DNA from: Polydactylus sextarius
Lineage: Eukaryota > Chordata > Actinopteri > Polynemidae
Direction: 5' to 3'
NCBI GenBank assembly: GCA_016801845.1
Contig: CM028921.1
Coordinates: 9,445,775-9,509,774 of the forward strand
DNA: 64,000 nt
Each line of letters opens with the position of its first letter. Position 1 is the first letter of the stretch. Below are positions 1-10,969 of this stretch, piece after piece. The position numbers were made by a program, and so were the translations under genes. The notes below the pieces were generated by a model. That model saw nothing but the letters and a program-made list of their open reading frames with translations. It did no database searches and had not been told where the DNA came from.

Positions 1-2870
1 TCTGTCACCTCTGCCAGCTTTTTCAGCACCAGGTCATGGCGCCACCTATAGCGGCCTTGAGACAGAGCAGTCTTACAGCCGGAGAGGATGTGCTGAAGGC
101 TTGCGTTGGTGGTGTTGCACAATGGACAGCTTTCTTCTGCACCAAACCATAGGTGGAGGTTTGAGGGGACATGGCAGGGTGTCGTGGGTGGACTTGATTA
201 GGAAGCTGAGTCTGGCCTGGGGATCTTCCACAAGTCAGACCATGTCATGGGCCTGTCTGTGACACCTTCCCAGGTCATCCAGCCTCCCTGGCGGCTTTGC
301 GACACAGCCTTGATGCGTAGCCGCTCCTGCTCCGTCCTTGCCACCTCTGCCACCACCATGGCTCTTCGCTGTTCCTTGGAGGCCTTGGACCAGAAGGGAG
401 GGCCTCGCCTCTCCCAGCCCTGCTCTTCCCTCCTGGACTCTTCCAATGACCTCCCTGTGCTGAAGCCTGCTGATGGCCTTGTCAACTTCCTCCTGGGCTT
501 TCCACTTCCTCCCTGTTCGTTGCTTGGGAGCACGCTGCCCTCACTAGCTGGTCAGTGGAATCCCTCAACTCCAGCACCAGTCTGGCCTTCTCCTGCCTGT
601 ACCCCTGGCTGATGGATTGCAGGGGCAGTTGAAGTGTGTTCCTCCCGAATAGCCCAACGTCAGAGAGGCATCTTGGGAGTCCCAGCCACTTCTTGATGTA
701 CCGGTTTGCCAGCCTGTCCATCTTCTCTGCCACTGAGGAGGGGACTCGCACATTTTCAGCGGCCACATTACCCTGGGGTAGAGTATGAAGTTATAACTCC
801 AGACTTTGTACTTCCCAGGGAGCTGGCTCACACTGATCTTCGCCAGACCATCCATGCAAGCTGCTTTCTCACTGCTTCCCCCATCTGCTTGTCGGAGAGG
901 TCTGCCGTGTAAGTCCGTCCGAGGCTTGGACAGGTTGCTTCGCCAGCAGTGGAATCTCCTCGCCACCTGCGATAAAGATGGTATGGTCACTCCTGATCCC
1001 TTTCCTGAGGGACAGGCTACGTGACTTGGCAGGTTTGATTCTCATCCTCGCCCAGCCCACGAGGCTCGTCGATCCTCTTCAGCAGTCTCGATGTGCATGC
1101 TGCTGTCTGGAGGATGGTGGTGATGTCGTCCATGTAGCCTCTCACTGGTGGCAGCCTTTGGCCGGATGGTAGCTTCACACCTCCTGCTACTTTTCTTGCC
1201 CCTATGAGGATGATCTCAAAAGCTGCAACAAACAGGATGGGAGAGATGGAGCATCCCATGGCAATGCCAACTTCCTGTCGTTGCCAGCTCGTGATAAAAT
1301 CTTGATGAGTGCAGCTCATCTGGAGGTCTGCAAAGTAGCTCGTCACCAGGGCGCGAATGCAGGCAGGGACATAGAAGAAATCCAGGGCATACTCGATGAG
1401 CTGGTGGGGAACTGACCAGTATCGCGTTTGCAAGGTCTAGCCACACCACATGCAGGTCAGACTTCTCTCTTTTTGCTCGCTGGATCTGTTCCCATATCAC
1501 TGCAGAGTGTTCCACGCACCCTGGAAAGCCTGGGACCCCAGCCTTCTGGCAGGTGGTGTCAATGTACCCGTTGCTTGTTAGGTACCTGGTCAACCTCTTG
1601 GCTAGAATGGCAAAGAAGATTTTGCCTTCAACATTCAGGAGTGCTATGCTCCTAAATTGGCCGATGGTGTTTGAGTTTGCCTCTTTCGGAATGAAGACAG
1701 TGGCTGCTCTCTGCCACTCCGATGGGATGACTTGGTTTTTCCAGGCCACTCTCAGGAGCTTCCAAAGATGTTTTAGGATGCCTGGGCAGTACTTGTACAG
1801 CTTATAGGGTATGCCATTAGGACCTGGGGCTGAGGCTGCCCTTGCTTTCCTGACAACCTCAGCTGCCTCGCTGAGTTTGGGCAGAGCTGCATCGAAGAGG
1901 TGAGATGGAGGGGCTGGGCGAGGAACATACCCTGCTGGTCCTAGCGGGGTTTGTCTCTCTGCATCACTGTAGAGCTCCTTAAAATAACTCTCCAGGTCTG
2001 GCTGACTAATTTCCAGCTTTCCACTCCTCTTGTCCTCAAGCAGCCGTCTTGCGTGCTGGTAGGGGTTCCTGAAGAAGCTGCTTCTCTCCTTCTCCTTCCG
2101 CCTTCTGCGCTTGCGGATTCGTTCTGCTCTCCGTAGGCTGGCAAGGCTCTTCTTCACCTCCTCCCACAGTGGCTTCAAGCCCTCCTTCTCCCTTCTCGCC
2201 TGCCTTCCTCCACTGCTTCCGAAGCTGGCGCCCGTCTCCTCACCAGCGCCTCGATTTCCTTTTCCCTCCTACCCTTCTGCTTCGGGCCAGTGCTTTGCCT
2301 TGCTTCCAGAATCCCAAACCTCCCTCGACATTCCTCATAGAGTATGTCCCCAATGCTATTCAGCTTGGTTTCAACCTGACCGCGCAATGAGTTTTCCAGA
2401 ATGGTACTAAGGTCGTTGTCTAGCTGCTGCCAGACTGCGGTCTCATTTGCTTTTAGCACTTGACTGGATGCCTCCGCCCTTGTCCTTTCTGTAATCTTCT
2501 CGGTCCTGGTTCTTGGGTGTCTGGATGTGATGGTGCTCTGGGGTCCATTGGTGTTCTAGGTGTGTTCTCGTCCGTGCCACCTTCAGAGGGATCAGGATCC
2601 ACCAAGGTCCCTTCAGCCTGTGCCACCTGCCTTCCCTCTGTAACGTTGGATCCCTCAGCTCTGTGGTTTGCGACCTGGCTCTGGGTTCCTTTTGTCTGAC
2701 CTGCAGCTGCAGCCGCAGTGCAATGTTGCTTTTGGGCCTCCTCGCACTTCATCCGTCCCTGGTGAATCCTTAGCCCCCTGAAGGTAGTCACTTTCTGCCA
2801 TCCACACCTGCATCTTCTCATGATCCTAGAGTCGTTGCCTGTATCCGTTCCGGTCGTTACCAAGGGTCTG
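1..2870 (-). mobile_element. NeSL/R2-type LINE, copy B (degenerate, runs off the left edge)
   Basis: Reading on the minus strand from about 2863 downward, the element starts with an N-terminal Cys/His zinc finger (CRCGW...HQGRMKC, about 2820-2750). A Lys/Arg-rich linker follows (2178-2060), then a reverse transcriptase domain. RT motifs are APGPNGIPYKLYK (about 1820), FRSIALLNVEGK (about 1650), the GCSISPILF block (about 1240) and the catalytic YMDD box at about 1130. The N-terminal half is too short for an APE endonuclease, which points to the R2/NeSL group. The C-terminal zf-RVT knuckle (CPLC...H...C) reaches the window edge. The reading frame changes near 2455, 2178, 1432, 1020, 770 and 530, so it is not autonomous. 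It lies in an intron of sergef, in the same orientation. Family naming is from motif recognition; a repeat-library search would fix it. Confidence 0.85.
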
Positions 2871-3356
2871 TCTGGTTTGGCCCTTCTTCCACCCGCCTCT
2901 CGGAGGGCCTTGGGTTGTTTTCCTTTATTCCTCTTCGTAGTTAGTTTAGGGTGTCCTTTCGGACTGGTGGGTAAGGTAACTAACCTTCCACCCCCGATGC
3001 AGACTTTCCTGCGGTCATCCAGTCTTTCCTGGCTGTCCTCCAGTCTTCCCTGGATGCCAACTGCCCTTTCTCAGTAGTCACTGGATGCCTCCAGATTGCA
3101 ATTTGAAGATACAGGCTGATGGTATGCCTGCCGGGCATTTCTGCCTGCCGCACCTCCACCAGTGCCCTCTCGAGAAGTGTTTCCCTATGCACTACACCCA
3201 AGGTCAGGAACGGGTCATCAGCTGGGGACCACCAGTCACGGATGTTTCGCTCCTTTAACCCCAGTACATCTCTCTTGGTGGGAGGCGATGGAAAGTCTGT
3301 CTTCCACCCCCTGCTGATGCCCTAGGTGTTCTGCCCCCACCCTTTATCCCTCCTCC
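2871..3356 (-). mobile_element. LINE junction: 3' untranslated end of copy A meeting the 5' end of copy B
   Basis: This is the sequence between the end of the endonuclease domain of copy A and the zinc-finger start of copy B. It keeps the GC content and strand character of the element and has no sergef-like exon. It probably holds the 3' UTR of copy A and the 5' UTR of copy B. I cannot place the exact boundary. No poly(A) tract is visible on the minus strand here, which suits R2/NeSL-like elements that lack a long A tail. Confidence 0.5.
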
Positions 3357-4273
3357 TTAGCCATAGCCAGAAGCTGCCCTTCTCTGCCTCCTCGGCCAGC
3401 TCCTTGATGGCTTTACGATTCCCTGCCCCTGTGCAGCCGATGTTGCAAGTAGGCGAACTGTTGAGGATCCCACAAATCCCCTACACCCCCCCTCAGCGGG
3501 GCATGTGATGGTCTTCCAGCCAGCCTCTTGACACTCTGCTGCCAGGTCTGCATACTTATCACGCTTGCGTTCGTTGGCAGCCTCAATCCCTGTTCCCATG
3601 GGACGGTGAGTTCCACCAGCAGTATGGTCTTTAATGGGACTGACCATAAGATCAGGTCTGGCCGGAGCGATGTTTGGACAATGTCCCTGGGAAACTGGAG
3701 CTGCCTCCCAGGTCAACCCTCATAGTCCACTCGCCACCAGGTGAGAGGAGTCTTGGTGTTACTGTCCGGTGGGTGGGCTTGGGGTTCTCCCCTGCTCTTG
3801 CAAAGGGATGGATGGTCTCACTGGAGCAGGAGGTTTGCTGTTAGCCTGTAGCCTGCATGCCTCTGTCACCTCTGCCAGCTTTTTTCAGCACCAGGTCATG
3901 GCGCCACCTATAGCGGCCTTGAGACAGAGCAGTCTTACAGCCGGAGAGGATGTGCTGAAGGCTTGCGTTGGTGGTGTTGCACAATGGACAGCTTTCTTCT
4001 GCACCAAACCATAGGTGGAGGTTTGAGGGACATGGCAGGGTGTCGTGGGTGGACTTGATTAGGAAGCTGAGTCTGGCCTGGGGATCTTCCACAAGTCAGA
4101 CCATGTCATGGGCCTGTCTGTGACACCTTCCCAGGTCATCCAGCCTCCCTGGCGGCTTTGCGACACAGCCTTGATGCGTAGCCGCTCCTGCTCCGTCCTT
4201 GCCACCTCTGCCACCACCATGGCTCTTCGCTGTTCCTTGGAGGCCTTGGACCAGAAGGGAGGGCCTCGCCTCT
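3357..4273 (-). mobile_element. NeSL/R2-type LINE, copy A (5'-truncated 3' fragment)
   Basis: This minus-strand fragment covers the C-terminal part only. It starts with the segment WSKASKEQRRAMVVAEVART (about 4255), continues through the zf-RVT knuckle (CPLCNTTNASLQHILSGC, about 3980-3930), and ends in a restriction-enzyme-like endonuclease domain. That domain shows RPDLMV (about 3655), ELTVPWEQG in an adjacent frame (about 3613) and GCRGFVGSS (about 3480). Positions 3861-4273 are almost identical to 1-413 apart from one-base runs. Identity stops abruptly at 4273, where copy B continues but this copy meets unrelated AT-rich DNA, a normal LINE 5'-truncation point. Frameshifts split the endonuclease, so it is dead. 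Confidence 0.85.
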
Positions 4274-4799
4274 TTAACAATAACAGTAACATATGAATAT
4301 AGTACTTAGAGACTGTTTAATGGCCCATTTCAAACTACTGTAGACTGAAGTACTGTATCACACTTATTGATGCAACGAGTTCATATCGTTAATGCTGCAG
4401 TTGTTTAAGGTGGGGCTAATTTTAGCTTTTAATGTTAACATTAATTATACACAAGCTTTAATTTGTCCATTATAATTTGTGTTATTAATGTGAATCTTTA
4501 AAGAAATCAGTGACTTAAATTTTCAAATTAATGTAGTTGAGTAAAAAGTGCAATACTTTCCTCTGAACTGCAGTGGAAAGTATATATAAAAGTATATAAA
4601 AGTATATAGATATATATACAATTCAAGTATTTCTAATCAACATTAACCTCATCTGACCAGAAGAGGGTGCTCATGATCGTTTGTTAAGACTTTGTTGACA
4701 TGGCTGAACGTCACGTAAGCTACGAGTTTGTCACAGGAACTGGATGTTTTTATTTGTAATAAAAATGTGTTTGATTAAACCAAATAAACTGTAACCTAC
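4274..4799. other. sergef intron, AT-rich, no gene seen
   Basis: AT-rich DNA between the LINE truncation point and the sergef exon 2 donor (minus-strand GTAGGTT at 4799-4793). It has short ATATAT/AAAGTATAT runs near 4580-4620. I see no further exon or RNA gene. Confidence 0.5.
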
Positions 4800-4938
4800 C
4801 GGTGATCAACACAGAGTGACCCCCGCCTCCGCTCACGGTCCGGACCGCCCTGCTCTGTAGAGCAGCAGTGTCAGAGAGCCGCGGTGCCGACTGGTCCTCC
4901 ACATGTCCCTGTCCCAGCTGCCCGTAGCTGTTCGCTCC
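4800..4938 (-). CDS. sergef: Secretion-regulating guanine nucleotide exchange factor, coding exon 2 (RCC1 repeat)
   Basis: On the minus strand, an acceptor CTGTCAG precedes 46 codons starting GANSYGQLGQGHVEDQ and ending SGGGGHSVLIT, followed by donor G|GTAGGTT. GANSYGQLG-GH-ED and the GGGGHS block form the first RCC1-type blade of SERGEF, a seven-bladed propeller protein linked to Ran/secretion. The phase (0 in, +1 out) fits the family's next exon, which would begin with Asp. This exon is too short and GC-rich for simple ORF scans. Remaining exons must lie left of the window. The next gene, tph1, is SERGEF's neighbour in human, which supports the call. Confidence 0.88.
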
Positions 4939-5210
4939 CTGACAGATATTAACGACATTAATCAGGAAACGGACACGGAACCGTTAACGTTCAGTCAACC
5001 GCCAGATTCTAACGGCTTGTTTCCGCTGCACGTTGTACGTTAGAGCCTGTTCGGTGACAGTTAAGCTAACGTTAGCAAAAGTGCTACAGTGTCGCTGATA
5101 AGAGAAAAGTTACTCCGCTGTGGCTTAGTACTTAAAACTACTAAAACTACATGACATGTACACAAAACTTTTAACACTTTAGTGTTGAAGTGAGACGGTA
5201 AAAAACTTAC

Positions 5211-5279
5211 CCAAGATAGTAAACAAAACCCCAGCTGCGGACTGGTTTCCATGGAGGACCCGGCTACCAACGAGTGCAC
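5211..5279 (-). CDS. sergef: sergef coding exon 1
   Basis: A minus-strand ATG at 5279 opens 23 codons ending METSPQLGFCLLSW, followed at once by a strong donor (GTAAGTTTT). Joined in phase 0 to the exon at 4938 it reads ...LLSW-GANSYGQLG, the expected entry into the first RCC1 blade (human has FAWGANSYGQLG). A second in-frame ATG at 5252 could be the real start; both are plausible and the first 9 residues are not recognisable. Upstream DNA (above 5280) is the promoter/5' UTR side. The short N-terminus before the propeller matches the family. Confidence 0.8.
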
Positions 5280-6742
5280 AGTGATTTACGACACTGTCGT
5301 AAAGCATCTTACTGCATGTGTTAATGTGTTGGCTGCTCTGAAGTCAACTACATGTTGGACCATTTATAAAAGGAAGCCAAATTTATTTATATCAGAAAGT
5401 GGTATCCAGCTTTTCATGAAATTGTGATAGTGATATTTGCAGATTTATTTTATTTTACTTTATTTTTTACTAGTAATCTGAAGGGGAAATCACAGACATT
5501 TTTAATCACTCCAGTTTACAGTCTCCACAGTAGCTGAAACTGTTTATAATTAGAGTTTCTTACTATTATGATGTAGATGGGATAGACAACATACCTCTCA
5601 CTCTAAAGTACCTCTTATCTAACACATTTAAGAAAATGTAAACAGTTGTTTTGGTAATATTTATTGAAACTGCATTAGTTTTTACTAGATATATTAGTTT
5701 ACAATAGCTTTTCAGTTAGGTCTTGATGTATGGTGTCCAGCCCAGAGACTGCCACTGACATATCTGGTAGATTTAAGTAATATAATAATGTATATAATAG
5801 TGTTGCATTCAGATCAAAGAGATAATTATTATCACTCAGGGTTATACAAACCAACCTTAACATAACTATCATCATCAGTTTCAGGGTACCACCACCCAGT
5901 ATCCAAATAACCACCAACAAGTAACAAAACTGTCACACTGTGAAGGCACAATGAACATTTTTGTTTATTTTTCTCAGTATATTGATACATAGCCAACTTA
6001 TCATGTCTATATTTTTTTACAGTAGAAAAATAATGTTTTGATTTCAGGATCACTACAATTATATTCACTTCAAGAGGAGGTATTCAAAATCAGCACTGTA
6101 AAATAAAGTAGGTCAGGGTGCATGGGCCAATTCTGTCGTAATCAGTAAAGAAAACATTCTCGTAACATTAGGTTTCATTTTCATAATTTCCCTCAACAGC
6201 ACACAAAACGGAACATGACACATACACCAAAAGAATACAAACAAGGTACTTTTTTATACATATCACTTAAGTGAGGAAGATAAACCATGAAGAAGAAGAA
6301 GAAGAAGGAAATAAATTACAAAAAAATTCACATGATCATATACAACAGCAGAGATACCAATACTAGGATGAAACCACATCTGTGTTTGTAACAGCTGAGG
6401 ATACTTTTAAAGGACACTAATTTACCATGAAAGAACATTTACTGTTTGCAGTACAGAAGCCAATTCAGCCAAATACAGCTGAAGCAAAACAGTGTCTCGG
6501 GTTAAGCAGCTCTTTGGGTTTGTGCAATGTAATGATATCAGTGGTTAAGCATAGCTAATACGCTTCTTTAAATTGTACATGCCACATACCATGCAGTGGT
6601 GACAACAGAGCATTGAGCACAAAAAGCAGTGCACATTCATTGTACTGACAAAGGGCAACACGTAAGCAGTATCTCTACATCGGTGCTGGGGAGGGAACAA
6701 GGACTGTACGATGTTTAACTTCTCCCACTGGGACGTGAGCGG
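5280..6742. other. Intergenic: sergef 5' flank and tph1 3' flank
   Basis: About 1.46 kb of AT-rich DNA. The left end is the presumed promoter/5' UTR of sergef, which is transcribed leftward. The right end is the presumed 3' UTR of tph1, also transcribed leftward and stopping at 6743. A short (AAG)n run is at about 6292-6308. I see no convincing coding exon; ORFs at 5699-6068 lack any family resemblance. Confidence 0.5.
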
Positions 6743-9700
6743 TCAGACTCCCAGCTGCTTATTGAGTCGACTGAGAGCGTCACCGACGATGTCAAGCTCG
6801 TGTCGAAGCTCCTCGACGACGCTGTTGATGCTGGGAGTGTCTTTTAGCACGTCCACACTCTGGGTGTAAGGGTTGTATCGGACTGTGAAGGGACGCTTGA
6901 TGGTCTTGGCAAACTCCCTAAAAATTGAAAATGATATCATCACTGAATGATATGGAATCGATATTAAATCACATATAAAACAACAGCGTATGATATTCAA
7001 CCAAACTCACCTCATCTTCACTTTTGCCTCCTCGAAGCTGTCTGACACAAAGTAGACATCCTGAAATGTTGTGATGATGCATTCTTGTTTGGATGTAACT
7101 TTGGGGTCAAAAGGCATTATCCTTGCATTTCCAGAGAGTGCATGCTGTAAGAGAGAAACGTCAGTCAGATGTAATTCTGTGCTAAAATGTTTACTCCATG
7201 CATCTTTATCAACTTGTTCAAATATATTTACCTTGAGCTCACTGATCGATGACAGCAGTCCTGCTCCATATGCTCGCAGCTGCCCTTCTTGTTTGCATAG
7301 GCCGAACTCCACCGTGAAGAAATAGCACTGTAACACAGGGCAGGTGCAGTTATTACACATGTTCTGACTGTTTTTGATTGATTGTTTGAAGTTTGCCTCA
7401 GTTTCACTCACTGTGGCCAGTTTCTGAACTGAATCGTCAGACGCCCCAAGTGAAGCGAGACCGATCTCCTGAGAAAACTGGGCGAAGCTGGGTTCTGCCA
7501 GCAGCGGGACATGACCCAGCAGCTCATGACAAGTGTCCCTAGATGATAAAAGACCATAAAATATTAGGGTCATCATCCTTATATGAACATTAATGCCACT
7601 TCTCTCAATGCTGTCTCTCTATATTACTCACGGTTCTGGGGTGTACAAAGGGTCAGAGCTGTGCCGCACGTACTGAGTACAGTGGAAAACACGGAAGGCC
7701 AAACCAGCAAGGAAGTCACGTGGAGACAAGTAACCAGCCACAGGTCTGATGGTAAATCCAGTACGTTCTGAGAAGATGTTTGAAAAACAAATTTGAGTAA
7801 TTACATTTAAAAACTGAACAGAATTCCAGAATTTGTGTCTAAAGAATAAAAATAGTCTTTTTTTATTAATAGAATTACAACTAACCCCTGAGGAAGCGTG
7901 AGACGTCCTCCAGCTGAGGGATGTTGTCCTCCCGACATTCACAGTATTTGGACAACAGTGGCAGGTTCTTCAAGTATTCACGGCAGGCGTGTGTGGGATA
8001 CAACTTGTTGAGCTCCCTGTACACAACACCCCACGTCTTCACTTCCTCCTCTGTGAACTCAATGCGAGGAATTGGATCCCCACTAGAACAAGATGGCAAA
8101 AAATGATCAATATCAAGGAAAAACTTTGCAAATTTAAAAAACAACTTTTCAAATATATAAGAAGAACTTACTGTTTGTAGGCCATGGCAAGATCAGCAAA
8201 GTACTTTCTCCTTTTTCGGTAGACGTTGTCCTTGAAACCCTGAAGGAGAGGAGCAGACAAAGTTATGAGAACGCCACATTTTAAAGGAGTTTACAAGCTG
8301 AAGTTGTTCAGTACTGATTTATGTGGATCCACGTACTGGATGATCAGCATCTAACTCAGAGCCGTACATCAGGACACGATTAGCACACTTGTCCAAGTCT
8401 GAGATTTTCTTTGGGAACCAAGGTACATTATACATCTCTGAAATAAAAAAAAAACAAACAAAGTCTTATGGTTAATTTATCATGTTAGTGCGATGGAGCA
8501 GCAGTAGAAATATACAGGATTTCTCCCAGTGTTGTCCTACCCTCTTCGTTAATACAGGAGTTATCTCGAGGCTCCATGTCGACCACGTTCACATGCTTCC
8601 GAAGCAGCTGGATAATTTCATTCAGTTGTTCGTGGTTGCTGTCGCAGTCCACAAAGATCTCAAACTCAGAGTTGCGTCGCTTGGATTTTCTGGATTCTAT
8701 GTGCACAAGGTTGACGTGGTTTTCCTATAAAAACAACAAGAATGTTTTTTATATATATACATATCAGTAAATTAACTTATTTTTTAAAAACAGAATAAGT
8801 CGAAAATAGATAATGTGAATATAAAACAATTTCTACGTACTTGGAAGAGTTTGAGGGCCTTTACAAGTCCTCCCACTTCATTCTTGAGGGAAAAGATGAC
8901 TGTTGCTCTTCCTTTCTCTGATGAATTGTTCTTTTCAGTGTTTTCCTCTATTTTTGTGAAGGTTGATTTGTTTATCTGAAAATGTAAATGAAACATACAG
9001 TTGAATGTATCATCATCATTACAAAACCACTAACATTAGACCCATGAAGGAAAGAGAAAAAGTTCATTTAGAAATGTGGTACAGGCAGGAACATTGAGAA
9101 AACAACCATTGTTGAAAATGATTTAAATGCACAACTCCTGACCACTTCAGAGCATGTACTCATCCCAAAATACCATTAACATCCAATCATATGATCATGT
9201 ATCAGTCCTAACAAAGTAACTCACAGAGGACCACCACCCAAAGCCCAACCTACTTGTCCATTTCAGCACTTTGGACAGCGCCAGCACAGCGTCTCACCGT
9301 CAGTGTGCGCCAAAGCAAAAATACATGGAGTCTAATCCCGCATCTCACAACGACAATAACATGTCAACAGCGCAGAGAAAACTGACTGACTGCAACGTTT
9401 TCTCGTTCATTTTAGTTGTAGTACACATCTGGTTTTGTTTCCAGTCGTGCACAGCTGCTTTGCAAAAAATAAAGTAAGAGGTAAAATGTGGATCGACCGC
9501 AGTCATTGGGTAAAATCATTTTTTTCCCTTCTTACCATATTTCGTCCTTCCATCACTGTGTAAACGGCGCGGTTGACCAGTTTTCGGTGGACTCTTGTGG
9601 GTAATATCCCTGAAATCATCAGTGCTCGGAGGTTGGATCGCGCGTCGCCGGGGTCAACTCTTTGCGCGCTCGGTTTAACTAAGATGAACTTTTGTCTGTC

Positions 9701-10835
9701 TCAAAGAATCGCCTTACTGCAATCTCATTTAGACATTGGGGAAGCCTATTATTAGCTCCCTGCATGTTGAAATCTCACCAGACCTTCAGCAGCGTTTAAT
9801 CACACTAATACACCACTGCGCACACCACCTTACGATAGACTTTGTCTCCATTTTTAATTCACTAGGCTATATACAGGGTATTGGATTTATTCAATGTGAT
9901 TACTTCAAAACTGAAGTCATGCTTAATTACAGCAAGTTAAGGAAACCGGTTTGTGTTGTTTCTTTCTCTTTTTACCTTCATTGTGAGAGACGCGATGTTG
10001 TTGTTTCACAATTTTTATTCACTTTCAGTAATAATCCAGCTTTCCCCAACACTTGTGCAAAAGCCTCAAAAGTATTTAAAAAGTGTTAAGTCATGTAAAA
10101 GTTTCCGGTGAAGGTCACAGACACAATAGGATTGGCTGCTCAAGCCACGCCAATTTAATCACAGCTTATGGCTTCAACATTTTTGTTCTTGGCGAATTAT
10201 TTTTTGATCCTTGATAAACATCAGGCCACATCTTTTTTTCATGTGCACGTCTTGAACATGGAAACATCACAGACTCTGCAGGCTGACACATTTACCTTTT
10301 ATCTCTTCTGTCTTTTGCTATGGAAATCAGTGAAGGTTTCAGGTTTAGACAGAATTATAATCAGTCTTTCACGACATTAAATTCGCACCTATCACCACTT
10401 TAACCCTCTTAACCCTTTGACGTAAAGTCGTACACTAAAACAAAAACGGCTTAGATATTAATCTGCGCTGACGACAAAGTGAAAGGCTTATTTATTAAGA
10501 TGACCGGAACGATCTCTACCTCATCACTGTCTAAAAAAAATGAATAAACAAATACATTGAAAATGAAAAAATGACATACAAGAAAAACCTCAACACCTTG
10601 TTATTTTAAAAACCACAAAGCAGCTCTGATCACAAGGCAAAATACTTTAAACAGGTTAAACGCAGCAAAGTGTACTTCAGTAATAACAATAGTAATATTA
10701 ATAAAAATATAAGTCCCATGATCTTTCTACAGATGAAATTCTTACCTCATTGTTCAGTAGTTTTTCTTCCAAGCCAATGTTTATGGAGTCAAAAGACCTT
10801 CCTCTTCGTGGCCCCTCGATTTTGTTTGAGTACAT
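6743..10835 (-). CDS. tph1: Tryptophan 5-hydroxylase 1 (11 coding exons)
   Basis: This is the rate-limiting enzyme of serotonin synthesis: tetrahydrobiopterin- and iron-dependent 5-hydroxylation of tryptophan in the cytosol. Minus-strand coding exons: 10835-10746, 8975-8841, 8724-8541, 8437-8337, 8239-8172, 8082-7886, 7767-7632, 7538-7412, 7327-7232, 7144-7011, 6917-6743. All phases agree. The N-terminal ACT-like regulatory domain (SLKNEVGGLVKALKLFQ, then HIESRKSKRRNSEFEIFVDC) is followed by the catalytic domain. The iron ligands lie in HELLGHVPLLAEPSF (two His) and YFFTVEFG (Glu). RPVAGYLSPRDFLAGLAFRV and the C-terminal leucine-rich tetramer helix are present. Stop TGA is at 6745-6743. The starting peptide MYSNKIEGPRRGRSFDS is typical of fish TPH1. 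The sergef/saal1 neighbours separate it from tph2, though whether it is the a or b paralog cannot be told. Confidence 0.95.
9536..9553 (-). CDS. tph1: Possible alternative first coding exon of tph1
   Basis: A minus-strand ATG followed by five codons (MEGRNM) runs straight into a donor (GTAAGAAGGG), phase 0. It would splice in frame to the exon at 8975 that begins INKSTFTKIEE, replacing the 30-residue start encoded at 10835-10746. The DNA just upstream (9560-9700) is locally CpG-rich (GGCGCGG, CGCGCGTCGCCGG), unlike the surrounding AT-rich intron, as a second promoter would be. No transcript evidence is available to me, so this is an inference. Confidence 0.35.
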
Positions 10836-10956
10836 GTTAAAGTACTGCTGGTATTTTTTCGCCTTTTTATATGTAGCTCTTGCAGGTGGTTTATCTTTAA
10901 TAACCTCCGCTATGTAAAGTAGATCTGCTCTATCCTCAAAGAGGCAACGCGCTTTG

Positions 10957-10964
10957 CTATTTAA
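10957..10964 (-). promoter_or_regulatory. TATA-like box upstream of tph1
   Basis: On the minus strand the sequence reads TTAAATAG, about 120 nt upstream of the tph1 ATG at 10835. Spacing leaves room for a short 5' UTR. It is the only TATA-like element I see close to this exon. It is weak evidence on its own, because the flanking DNA is AT-rich. Confidence 0.35.
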
Positions 10965-10969
10965 CCACA

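Noticed and set aside
198..612. Plus-strand ORFs across 200-4300
   Set aside because: They are antisense shadows of the minus-strand LINE reverse transcriptase and endonuclease regions.
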